From assembly GCA_963082975.1 (NCBI GenBank), contig OY720346.1:27460720-27524719 (forward strand): a stretch of DNA of 64,000 bases. Reading direction: 5' to 3'. Position numbers and translations under genes: made by a program. This DNA is from Labia minor. Taxonomy: Eukaryota > Arthropoda > Insecta > Dermaptera > Spongiphoridae. The notes beneath the pieces were generated by a model, which was not told where the DNA came from, did not search any database, and was given only the letters and a program-made list of their open reading frames with translations. This document shows, one piece after another, positions 47,401 through 58,756 of this stretch; within the stretch, counting starts at the first letter, position 1, and each line of letters opens with the position of its first letter.

Positions 47401-50400
47401 TATATAATAAGAAACAGTTTTGTCTTAATTCCAAAACGTAACCTACTTTGTAAATTGCCCTCGAAAATATATTGTAGTTAACAGTAAAACAATTATGAAG
47501 GATATTTGCTCTAGAATATATATATATTTATATAAATTTAGTCTAATTTTCTAAACTTGATAATAAGTACATTCATTTTAATAAATATGTTTGTATGAAT
47601 TAAATTGAAATACAATTAGGTGAAAAACTTCACGAAATGGGCTCTCTCCCAACATAGGAGATATCGATCTAAACATGTATTAATTACGATGGGTGGTGAT
47701 TTCACTTTTCAATCTGCAGAAATATATTACAAGAATTTGGATAAATTAATCAAGTAAGAGTATCTAAAATGAATGAAGAATGTCTGATAGTATTATTATA
47801 ATAGAAATAGTATTAAATCTAACATTATCTACTTGTATTTCTTTCTTTGAAAATGGAATATCTTTTTTTTCTTCTATTTTTCATTTCCAATTCTTTTCTT
47901 TATGTTTGTTAATTTTTGTGTTATAATGAATGATTTCATCACAATATAATTGCACGCATGCAGGTGGAAGCATTCCTGAATTGGACACAACAACAATCAA
48001 ATGGTTATCGGAGTAAAAATATAGCAATTACAATGGGAGAGGATTTTCATTTTCAGGATGCTAGAATATGGTTTAAAAATCTCGACAAATTAATCAAGTA
48101 AGCCAACTTTTCAGTTTAAATGTTGGCTTGGCGAGCGAATTATTTTATTATTATTTTAAATTTTGTTTTTATTTTAAATTATTTATCAATAGATGAATAG
48201 ATAATATTAACGAAAGTATTTGTTTATATATATATGTACTGTGTTTTGATAAAAGTATTATCAATTTAAATTATTATTATCAAATTCTAATATGTTTTGA
48301 TGTAAACATTTTAATGAGAGAAATATGATTTTTTTACTAGGGGTCAGTGAAATCTATACATATATCAAAATTATTAAGTTTATTGATCATTTAATAATTT
48401 ATTAATTTCCAATTTTTTGAGTAACTGAGCTATTCTAGACGTTAATAAATTTCGAATCCAATAGAAAAAAATGAATTTGATTATTTTGAAAAATTAAAAT
48501 TTTCTTTTTCATTCACTGTAAAATTTTTATCTTGAAGGTTAGTAGAACTCTTCCCTAAATAATTATATATGGGGGTCTACATAAAAATTGATCTTGGAAG
48601 TATAATTGAATTTAAACTTGTCTTGACCTAAATAGGTAGAAACTTTTATGAAATGGGTAATTGGATTACAACATTTGTTTCGGACTAAACATCTTATCTT
48701 GCCATTGGGGAATGACTTCACCTTCCAATCTGCACATATGTGGTACAAAAACACCGACAAACTAATCAAGTAAGAGAAAAAAATGGCATGGTTTGTTTTT
48801 TGTTTTTCAAATGCAATTTGCTATGAGTCTTGATTTTAATGCACGATTAAAAAAATTCACTTCTATCAGGAATTGGTATGTAATTGTGTGTGTATATTAT
48901 ATTTAGATTAGCTAGAATTAATATTTAGTTGAATGTTCGCTCGCCTTGTCTAACTACATCGCTAATAAGAATAAACTTATTAATTAACAAAATAACTATA
49001 AATTTCTTTAAATAAATAATTTTAAGACAAAATTTTATATTGGAGATTAATTTTTTTAAGTATATTATAATTAATTTTTCAAATAATGTTAATAGCTTCA
49101 ATTTTTGGTCAATATAAAGTATAATGCATAAAAAAACCAACATTTATAAATAATAATTAATTTAATACTTTAATAATTTTTTAATTTTAATTAATTATTT
49201 TCAAGGTTGAATTGATTATTTTAAATTTAATTTAAATTTTGTTTCTCTTTAAAAGAAATACTTTTAATTAAATTTATATAGTATATTTATAAAATTATTT
49301 TACTTTTGTTATTTTTTTTAATTTTTCAAAATAAAATCTGTATAATTATTAGTATTACTAATGATATTATCTGTCATTGGTAGTGGTTTTAAATAAATTA
49401 TTATTAAATTAAATATTACTATTATGATATTTAGAAAAAATGTAAACATCGAAAATAAAGTAATATTCATTTTATATAATAAATTTCTAGTAATTGATTG
49501 AAGTGAGTGAGGCATATTTTAAATTACAATAAACAGTTTTAATAATATTAATGACGGCACGGACATGGACCACTTATCATGACAATAACAAACTTGATGA
49601 ACTTGAATTTTTTTGAAATATAATTCACTCAATTTGAAATTAGAAATTTGAACGAATCAGGAAATTAATTTAAAAATCAATAATGAAACGCAGAAAATGT
49701 ATAATAATAAAGTATTTTTCAAAATAATTTTTTATAGGAATTATTTTTTCATTTATATATTATTTTTTATATTTGAATATGTATTGATAACTTTTATCAT
49801 TTATTTATTATTCAAATTATAATTTGATACTGATTGATAATTCATAATCATATATTTAAAATTATAATCTTATATTTACTTATATAGGATACTTGATATA
49901 ATTATGCTTCAATTAAAAATTACTTATTTAAATAATAAGTGAAACATTATATTTTTTCTTTTAGATATGTAAATGAGGCACAAGCGAAAGGTTCTTTAGT
50001 TAATGTATTTTATTCCACTCCATCATGTTATCTTAAAGCTGTAAATGATGAAAAATTAAGATGGAATACGAAATCGGATGATTTCTTTCCATATGCAAGC
50101 GATCCACACAGTTATTGGACTGGTTATTTTACTTCAAGACCAGCAATAAAATATTTTGAACGTCTTGGCAATAACATTTTACAGGTAATGACTCTTTAAT
50201 TGAAATAAATATATAATTCTTAAAAATATAAATTATAATAAATAATAAAATAATTCAAAATTATCAATAATTTAATATATTTAGATAGCAGCATCGTTAT
50301 TAGCGCCTAAATTATAGGCAACTAAAAATCAAATAACAAAACCGTTGTTTTATTCTACGATTATTGCTATTATTATATATTAACATGCTCGATATTTGGG

Positions 50401-53400
50401 AATAAATAAGGAATCCAAACAACAAACAATTATCAATTTGAGGAAATTTAGAACAAAACCTCATAAGTTTCTTAAAAGAAGAGCATTTTCATAATCATAA
50501 GAGAAGATAAATTAGATGAAGTTGTAAATAAGAAAATAAATTAGATAAAGAATGAGAGCAATATATTATATTTATAAACACAATTATAGGCTTTTTTAAT
50601 CATGCTTATGAACATATTTAAACAAATATTTGATAGTCTCTTTTTTTTTTAAAAATGTTTAGAAAAATTCCTAATAAACCAATAATAAACATAAAATGCG
50701 ATCAATGTCAAATCTCATTAAGAAGTTGATAAGATCTCAAATTTAAATAAACCTATGAATTTTATGTATCTATTTAACTACATCCGTTGAAGCATGTATT
50801 TATTGATTTTACTTATTTTATAGATATGTAAACAAGTGGTGTCCCAAACTCAATTAAGTTCATCTGAAAATGAAGATATTTCTAAATTAAGAGAAGCAAT
50901 GGGAATAATGCAACATCATGATGCAATTACAGGCACAGAAAAACAACATGTTGCTGATGATTATGCCAGGATATTAACAAGCGCCATTAACGAATGTCAT
51001 CTTGCTATCAATTCTGGACTCAAGTTAATATTTAATTAATAATAAATTATTTAATTATATTCCCTTTGTTTTTAAATGAATCCTTCTTTGATATTTGTCA
51101 ATAAATGAACATAATCTTTAAATTATGAAAATAAAAAATATTTTACAGTACAAGTCACTTTTTAATAACTTATTTAGAGATAATTAAATTAAAATAATAA
51201 TATTTTTTAAGAGTGTTTTCTCCTGTGAAATTATAATATAATAATAATATTTTTTTATTTCAGTAAATTATCAGCAGCGACTAAAGAATCACCAAAAATA
51301 ACATGGAATTCATGTTTATTATCAAACCAAAGTTCATGTGATATTAGTGAAAACTCACCTAAATATGTGGTAACAATATATAATCCAATGAGTAATTTGG
51401 TAAATGAAACTATTCGTCTTCCTGTTCCAAACTCTGATTATTCTATTTATCATCCAAATGGTGATTTCATAATTGCATTTAATTAATTATTTTTTTTTAA
51501 TATATATTAATAACTAAAGATGTTTATTAATTTTTTTTTAATAGGTACTCAGATTATAGTTGATGTGTTTCCTATTCCATCATCTGTTTTAAGTTTAAAA
51601 TATCGTAATAGTAATGCCACTCATGAACTTGTTTTCCTTGCTGAAAATCTTCCCCCACTTGGATATCGTTCATATTATGTTGTCCAAGAGAAAGGCGCTG
51701 ATGGTAGCACATTACCAGCACAAGAAAGTCAAGATAATTTCATTAGTAACGATGTGTGTTTCAAATCCTATCTTTATAATAAATAAATAAATAATATTAT
51801 ATTTATATTTTTTTATTCTTGTTTAGAAATCAGAAGTTAAATATGATCCAAATACTAATGAAATAACTGTAACAAAAATTAATGGAAATAATCTTGATGT
51901 AAAAATCATGTCTAATTATTATGAAGGGTTTGTGGGAAATAATGAAGAATTTGTTAATCGTTCATCAGGAGCATATATTTTTAGACCTAAAACACCATCC
52001 GTTGTACCTTTAACAAATGAAACAAAGACAATGATTTACAAAGGACGTCTAGTTGAAGAAATGCATGTCACATTTAATTCGTGGTCAACTCAAGTTATCC
52101 GTGTACATAAGTAAGTTAAAAAATTAAATAATTTGTGTAAAGATATAATTTTTCGACCTTTAAAGAAATATTTAATAAAAATAATATTTAAAATCTACAT
52201 ATTTTAAAAAAAATTAATTTAATTGGATATGATTCGGAAAATAAAGCTTTAGAATTAAAAATATAATTCGATGTACGTAAATTTTTTAGAATAAAGTTAA
52301 AAAAATTATATTTAAAAAAAAATGAAAATTTGTAACAAACGAACTGGAGAGCAGGTGGATAAGACAAAAATAAATCCCTGTGAATAGAGAAGTTTAGTGA
52401 TCGTCATTGGTAACCCCAAATATTAATATTATATTATTTTTCTTTGAAAGTTTTATTTTTTAAAACATAATTAATTCTATTTTCATCAACCCAATATTTT
52501 ATTATATATTTTCATATTTTATTTTTCTCTAAATTTATATAGATATGATAATGAAGTTGAAGTGAATTGGTTAATTGGGCCAATTCCGATTGAAGATGAT
52601 ATTGGAAAAGAGATAATCGCTCAATATAAAACTGGACTTGCCTCAGAAAGTATATTTTACACAGATTCCAATGGTAGAGAATTAATTAAAAGAACAAGAA
52701 ACTCTCGTCCTACATGGCAATTGAATTTAGAAGAACCTATATCGGGAAATTATTATCCAGTTGTAACACAAATTGGAATACGTGATCAACCAAATAATCT
52801 TGGTTTTGTTGTGGTAACCGATCGAGCCCAAGGCGGATCCTCCATTGCCGATGGACAAATTGAATTAATGTTGCATCGTCGTTTATTGCACGATGATGCT
52901 TTTGGTGTTAGTGAGTCATTAAATGAAACCGCATTTGGAGATGGATTGATTGTTCGTGGAAAGCATTGGTTAGTTGCTGGCTCATTGACACAACATCCAA
53001 CTGTTCGAGCTTTAGCAAGAAAGATCACACAAAAGAAAGTTCTTGCACCATGGGTAAGAAAGTACAAACAAATATATTTTTGTATTAATAAAAACAATAT
53101 TAATTATATTTTTGTTTCTTTAGACTTTCTTAACATCAACTGATCTTAGCTTGGCCGAATGGTCTAAGAATTATTATATGGAAAAATCAGGTTTAAAAAA
53201 TTCCATCCCTGAAAATGTTCAAATTCTAACACTTGAACCATGGAAAAATAATTCGCTTTTATTAAGACTTGAACATATTTATGAAAAAGGAGAAGATATT
53301 GAATTAAGTAGAACAGCAACTGTTAATCTTCAAGTATTTCTTTTTTTTACTTTTTTTAATTCTTTTTATTAAATTGTTCTCTATTTAATTCATTTATTTC

Positions 53401-53706
53401 AATTTTTAGGGATTATTTGTTAATTTTGGAATTAAATCAATAAGAGAAACAACACTTGATGGAAATCAATGGCTCTCAGATAATAATCGTTTAGTTTGGA
53501 ATATTGAAACACATTCTGTTCAAATAAAGCGTGCGAAAGAATTTCTTAATGCTGGATATATTAAGAAGAGATCAATAGATGAAAATTGTGAAGACAAACA
53601 TCCACATAAACATAAAATAAGCAGTAGCAAACAACATGATGCAAACGATTTAGAAATCACTTTGGAACCAATGGAAATTAGAACATTTGTACTCGATTTA
53701 AATTAA
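41471..53706 (+). CDS. MAN2B1: Lysosomal alpha-mannosidase with a triplicated exon
   Basis: Fifteen coding positions: 41471-41596, 43654-43756, 43837-43918, 44441-44626, 45912-46117, 46190-46326, one of three alternatives (47620-47753, 47964-48097, 48636-48769), 49965-50184, 50824-51023, 51264-51460, 51545-51753, 51827-52110, 52543-53053, 53124-53333, 53410-53706. The 1033-residue product starts with a signal peptide ([20 protein letters not shown]). GH38 landmarks are all present: HTHDDVGW (zinc ligands, 59-66), WQIDPFGHS with the nucleophile Asp185, Gly-x-Asp-Phe with Asp307 in the alternative exon, and [10 protein letters not shown] (zinc His430). It hydrolyses alpha-mannosides of N-glycans in lysosomes. 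The ATG at 41471 is chosen because the upstream in-frame ATG would bury the signal peptide. Confidence 0.97.
42728..43479. mobile_element. hAT-type MITE in alpha-mannosidase intron 1
   Basis: Left end CAGTGGCGTACCTAGGGG with a 16-base G-tract; right end CTAGGTACGCCACTG. Both flanks are ATGTTAGG, a perfect 8-bp duplication. GGGCGGCA words repeat near both ends (GGGCGGCACTT, GGGCGGCAAAA). It is the same family as 5811-6137 but longer (752 bp) and non-coding. Confidence 0.92.
45511..45625 (+). repeat. tRNA-derived SINE (copy 3) in alpha-mannosidase intron 4
   Basis: GCTTAGCCGCGCGGTTAAAG (A-box region), GAGTTCGAGGGATCGAACC (B-box region), GCGAGTGCATCGATATATTT and an (AAATAAA)n tail. It matches 23490-23605 on the other strand. 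Confidence 0.75.
46766..47463. mobile_element. Mariner-derived fold-back in intron 6 of the alpha-mannosidase gene
   Basis: Left arm 46766-46970 and right arm 47285-47463 are near-identical inverted copies (GAGGGCAATTCACAAAGTAG at the outer left). Both arms carry the 3' end of a mariner transposase ([15 protein letters not shown], then NFFGDYVEK and stop), pointing in opposite directions. Between them 46990-47280 encodes the N-terminal half ([29 protein letters not shown] with the first catalytic Asp). The centre, with the second Asp, is missing. The element is thus a rearranged, inactive mariner able to form a ~175-bp RNA stem. Confidence 0.88.
47620..47753 (+). CDS. MAN2B1: Alternative exon 7A of alpha-mannosidase
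   Basis: Acceptor TACAATTAG|GTGAAA, donor ATCAA|GTAAGAG; 134 nt, entry phase 0, exit phase 2. It encodes residues 281-324 starting [19 protein letters not shown] and the active-site block [20 protein letters not shown]. The variable residue before the catalytic Asp is Gly. An N-glycosylation sequon (Asn283-Phe-Thr) is present. It is 25 of 44 residues identical to 7B and 22 of 44 to 7C. Confidence 0.93.
47964..48097 (+). CDS. MAN2B1: Alternative exon 7B of alpha-mannosidase
   Basis: Acceptor CACGCATGCAG|GTGGAA, donor ATCAA|GTAAGCC; 134 nt with the same phases as 7A. It encodes [19 protein letters not shown] and [20 protein letters not shown]. The residue before the catalytic Asp is Glu, an acidic side chain next to the active site. 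The sequon is shifted to Asn286-Trp-Thr. No stop, frameshift or damaged splice site. 19 of 44 residues are identical to 7C. Confidence 0.93.
48636..48769 (+). CDS. MAN2B1: Alternative exon 7C of alpha-mannosidase
   Basis: Acceptor TTGACCTAAATAG|GTAGAA, donor ATCAA|GTAAGAG; 134 nt, same phases. It encodes [19 protein letters not shown] and [20 protein letters not shown] then DKLI. The residue before the catalytic Asp is Asn, the preceding Met is replaced by Leu, and there is no sequon. It is the most divergent copy at its N-terminal half, yet it keeps Gly-x-Asp-Phe, FQxA and KNxDKLI. Confidence 0.92.
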
Positions 53707-56700
53707 CTTGGCAAATTATTTATAATTTCTATTTTGAATTTATAAATATATATAATAATATAACTATTTTTAATAAATAAAAATGTTTAATGAGTCAAAC
53801 TACTGATAATAACTCTATTTTTAATAAATAAAACAATTTAATATTTTTCAAGAAATTAAATGTTTATTATTCTTCATACCATCCTTTCAAACTTACTATG
53901 AGAACAGTGCTCTTACAGGTATGAATAGATTAATGTTTGAAAATACTTTCTACTTTTACTATTTTATTGAAAAATTTTAGAAAACAAGAAGCAAATGAAT
54001 CTACTTTTTTAATTTATATATCTATCAATAAATAATTTAAATTAATTCATGACATTTTTAATTTAATTTTAATATATTAAATCATTTTAAAGAAAAATAC
54101 AGGAAAAGTTAAATACATTTTTTTTAATAAACTAAAATTCATAAAATAGATAAAATAATTAATCATAGAATTTAATATAATTTATATAATCTAAATATAT
54201 ATTTTTTTTTTAAATTATTACTTATTTTAAATGCGATAATGTAAATATTGGCAAGTTCCAGTAGTCGCGTCCGAGCGACTAAATTCATGTTGGCCTATTT
54301 TACTGGTTCCACATGCTTGAGGCGTTACAACCATTAACTCAAGTGGAATTCACCCTTAAAATCCACATGTAAATAATGACCAAAATATTTTGATGGGTCG
54401 TTGGACCCGAGAGTTTACCCCCTTCCCATCGCACCGACTGCAGGCCCATGCGGACGAATTAAAATAGTATTTTTGACGTTCGCATAAATACTGAAACTTA
54501 CCCATAATATTTAATACTTAAAATTTGGCAAAATAAAAAATGTTCATAACTTCCGATGATATAGAAATTACTCTAAAAATTATTTATAATATGCGTTCTT
54601 ACATATTATCAAAAGACTTGAGGTTTTAAAATTCTAATTGTAAATTAGACAGGAGAGAAAATAAAAAAAAAAATAATAAAACTGAAAATCTTTATTTTTA
54701 AAATTTTAACTACATAATATATATATTTTTATAAAATATATAAAAAAAGTTTTTGTGAACCATATTATTTTTTTTTAAAACAATCCCACTTTTTCTAATT
54801 ATAAAAAAAAGAAAGACATCTAAAAAAATATACAAATAATTATTATTCATATGGTTCTAGAAAATTCAAGGTTATAAAGAAATTTTACGAAAAATCTATA
54901 TCTATAACATATGTATTTATATATTTTTTAAACTGAATATTTACAAGAATTTTTTCTCTTAAAATATAAATTAATTTATCTATTAATTAAAAACATTTCA
55001 ATGCAATTAGGCTTATATAATATAATTATTATCCAAACAGCCTTTGTCTAGCGTCAAGAAAAAGAATGAAGCAGTTTTTATTTTATTTATTTATAAAGTG
55101 AAGTGAATGAATATTAATGAAATACAGCCTGATATATTAATATGGGCTGTAAGAGAAGACTTAAAAAAAACATTTAAACAGTTAATAAAAAGATAAGATA
55201 AAGGAGTGCATTTATATAGTATACTTATATGTAATAATTGATCATTTAATTTTCAGTTTTATTGAGATATTATAAATGCTCAATTTTTAACCATTATCAA
55301 TGGCACTGATGAATTAGTTGTTTATAGTTTATATTGTCGCTATTTTTTGTTACCTATTTATTTTCCAAAACATTTTTTAATTAATAATCAAATTCTTATT
55401 AGTTTTACTATAGTTTCAACAAACAACTCATTGATAAGTGAATTTTATACAATTAGAATTATATTAATTATTTAATGAAAAATATTTATTTATCTTAAAA
55501 TTTAAAATAAATATTTAAAAATTTTTTTCTATCAATCTGAAAAATTAGTTGGTTTGGTTTTATATAGGATTAATTTAAATGACTTTCTTGAGTAGAGGTT
55601 TGTCTATTAAAGTATAGAACTTTTCAATACAAAAACGACAGTAATGAAACCTGATTGTTTTTTTATCCACTTTTGATTTTTAAGAATTAAACTGTTCTTT
55701 TCTGTAAAAAACTCATAAATGTGTATTACTTTCTTTAACAATAATATAATAATTAGTGACAAGCAATATTACTGTAGTTATAATTGTTCTTAAATGATCA
55801 CACAATTTCTATATATCTACCTTTATCTTAACATTAATTAGAGATTTCAAGTAATGGTTATTATTTATAAGAGTATAAATAACTTGAAGCAGAAGAAGAG
55901 AAAATAAATTAAAATATATCTTTTAAAAAAAATCATAAAAGATATATTTTTCGTTCGAGTTTAAATATTTTTTTTTTTCGTTTTTATTTATTTTTTTTTT
56001 TCATTTTTTTCTTATTTTCAAATATATTTCCTTCTCTTTTTTAAAATATAGTTGGTATATTTTTGTATGAGAGTGATTGTTTGATTGTTATCAAGAAAAC
56101 TTTTTATTTGTAGCAAAGATAGGTGATTCAAAAATAAATAAAAAAGCATCCATCACTTCACATATCACTCTGGCCGGGCCCTGAAACATCAAGACAATAT
56201 ATATTATAAATCTTGTATGGTTATTCTTTTAATATTGTGAAATAATTTGATTTCTTATTTTTATTAATATTTATTTAATAATTTTTGGTAATTAATCAAA
56301 ATTTTATTTTATTTAATTTATTTTTTTATTAAATTTTGATTCTAATTTTAATATTTGATACTTTTTATTTTTAAATTTATGAAATATATTTTCTTTTAGT
56401 TAATTAGCCAAATTGTTTTCATTAAATAATTTAATGACAAATTCATTGATCAATGTTTGACTTAAATGAATTAAAAAATTGTTATAGAAATTTTAATATT
56501 TATTTTAAACTACTAATATAGTTTTGGCAACAATGTTACACATGCTAACAATCTGTTTGAAAACGACAAAAATCTACATAGTAAATATAGGAACTATTGT
56601 ATTAATTATAAATTTTTTTAATAATTTTTGGTAAAAAAAATTGGATACATACTATCATGCCCTGTGTTAGTTAACAAAAGAACACATTTTATTATATCAA

Positions 56701-57148
56701 TAAAAAACAAAACAAAAATGAAAAAATAAATTTCATAATAACATCTCTCTGAAGCAAACTGCACGATTTTAAAGAGCAGTCTGTATTTTCATTTTGATAT
56801 TATAATGAAAATATATTTATACTCTTCGTTAGCATAAATAAATAAAATAAAATTGATTGATATATTATTATTATTATTATTATTGATGATAATGATAAAA
56901 ATATGTTCGCTAAGTCTAAGTCAGTTGATTAATTAATTGGGACGCTAATTAGCCACGCATTCATCAATGGATTTGTTTTATATTTTGTCTCGTTTAATTT
57001 TTTAAGGCTCTTAGCGCGCGCGTTTTCGGGCGGTTTACTCCATAGAGAATTCCATAAAAAAAAAAAATAGAAAAAACAAAAATATGTAAAAAATAAATAC
57101 AATAAAACATTGATTAGGCCAATCGGATCCAAATTCAAACTACTTCAC

Positions 57149-57179
<31 letters not shown>

Positions 57180-57604
57180 AAAAATGTAAGAAAAACTGCA
57201 GCCTCAAAATTAAAATTAAAAAAAGTGCCAAAAAATATTAAAAATTAAAAAAAAAACAATTATCTCTTTGTCAAACTACGTGTGGACCAACTCACACACT
57301 CTATGTTGTACCTCTGACACCTGACCGAGGACATTTTTTTCATTTTTTTCAAAAAAATAAAAGAATGCTCGTTATAAAATGTTTATCTCTGCTTGCTCTG
57401 TATCTATTTATGTGTATGTTAGAGAAAAAAAAACGCTTATATATTTTTTGTTTTGTTATCACAATGTCTAGGAACTTGAACTGACGTCGCTGTCACTCTT
57501 TCGTTTTTTCTCCCTTTCTCTCTCTCCCTCCCTCACTTTTTTCTTTCTCTCTCTCTCTCTCTCTGGCCCCAGCACTCCCATATAATAAACCCATTGGATC
57601 GGGC
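53707..57604. other. Convergent intergenic region between alpha-mannosidase and the Zasp-like gene
   Basis: No gene recognised. Several AATAAA signals lie just after 53706. A GC-richer block at 54250-54470 (GTCGCGTCCGAGCGACTAAA, GTCGTTGGACCCGAGAG) has no coding content and may be a transposon remnant. The right part is the 3' UTR side of the minus-strand gene, with a 34-base A-tract (57149-57175 region) and a (CT)n run at 57544-57565. Confidence 0.55.
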
Positions 57605-58724
57605 TCATGAAGGTGTTGCAGGCCGTGAATTTGCTTCTGTCACTGCCACAGATAAATCTTTGCCACTAGGAATCCGTGGACACCGAGCCCAGAGTCCATT
57701 AATTGCCCCTGGAGCATATCCTGGCTTGCTATGCTCAGAGAGTAATCGAAATGCTTTCGATGGCATGATTTCATATTCAGAGAAATTATCATAGTAACAA
57801 CCTTCAGGAGGTGGTGGACCGGTCGCCCAACTATCATAATAATTGCAATATTCATTATAATATGGATGCATTGGTTGTGTGGTTGGATGATGTAAACCAA
57901 TCGTTTGACGCGGATTATTTTGATGATTACTGGAATCTTCTGAACCGGTTGAACTCATTGTATCATATGGGTCCATATCTTCTTGAAGGATACGCAACGC
58001 TGCAGCATGAAGCTTCGCAAGTGGTAATTTCTTTAATTTCTTGCCCTTTTTCCTATGTAATAAACTATGAACTAATTCTTTAACTAAACGATCAGTGATT
58101 GTTGGTGAACCTGGAGATGTAACGCCCGACGAAGAGGACTGACTTTCAGGATCACTTGAATGAGCATGTAATGGCAATGTGAGATGTTCTTTTCTATCTT
58201 TAAGTACACCTACGCCATCTTCATTTGAAACCGATGAATAAAGGGCACCATCCTCATCTTCATCTTCAGTAGAGCCACATTCCTCTTGTAATAATTTAAA
58301 TAGGCGCGAATGAGTAGATGCTCTTTGACAGATACGTTTCATTTCACTTGAATCACTCTCAGTGTCGGAAATATGGCGGGAAACATCATCAGACGTTACA
58401 CCAGAATCATCTTCACTTTCTTCTTTATTCATATCTTCTTTGCATTCATCTTTATTAGGTCCATTTTGTTTCGAGGCTTCTTCAACTACAAGATCTATAA
58501 TTTTATCAACCAACGTTGATTTCTTCTTAGATTTTACTTCATTATCTTCATCAGATTCTTCATCATCTTCATTTTCTCCTTCATCATCTTTATTATTAAT
58601 GTCTTTATAAATATTATCATTGTCATATTCACTATCTTCATGTTTATTTTCATTTTTTATCACCTTTTTCACAGCACCAATAAATGTTTCTTCCTTATTA
58701 TTAAAATTATTCTCCTCGTCCTCC

Positions 58725-58756
<32 letters not shown>

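Noticed and set aside
46864-47620. A possible fourth alternative exon 7 upstream of 7A or downstream of 7C
   Set aside because: I searched both introns for GTR-start/ATCAA-GTAAG-end and for a Gly-x-Asp-Phe encoding segment and found none.
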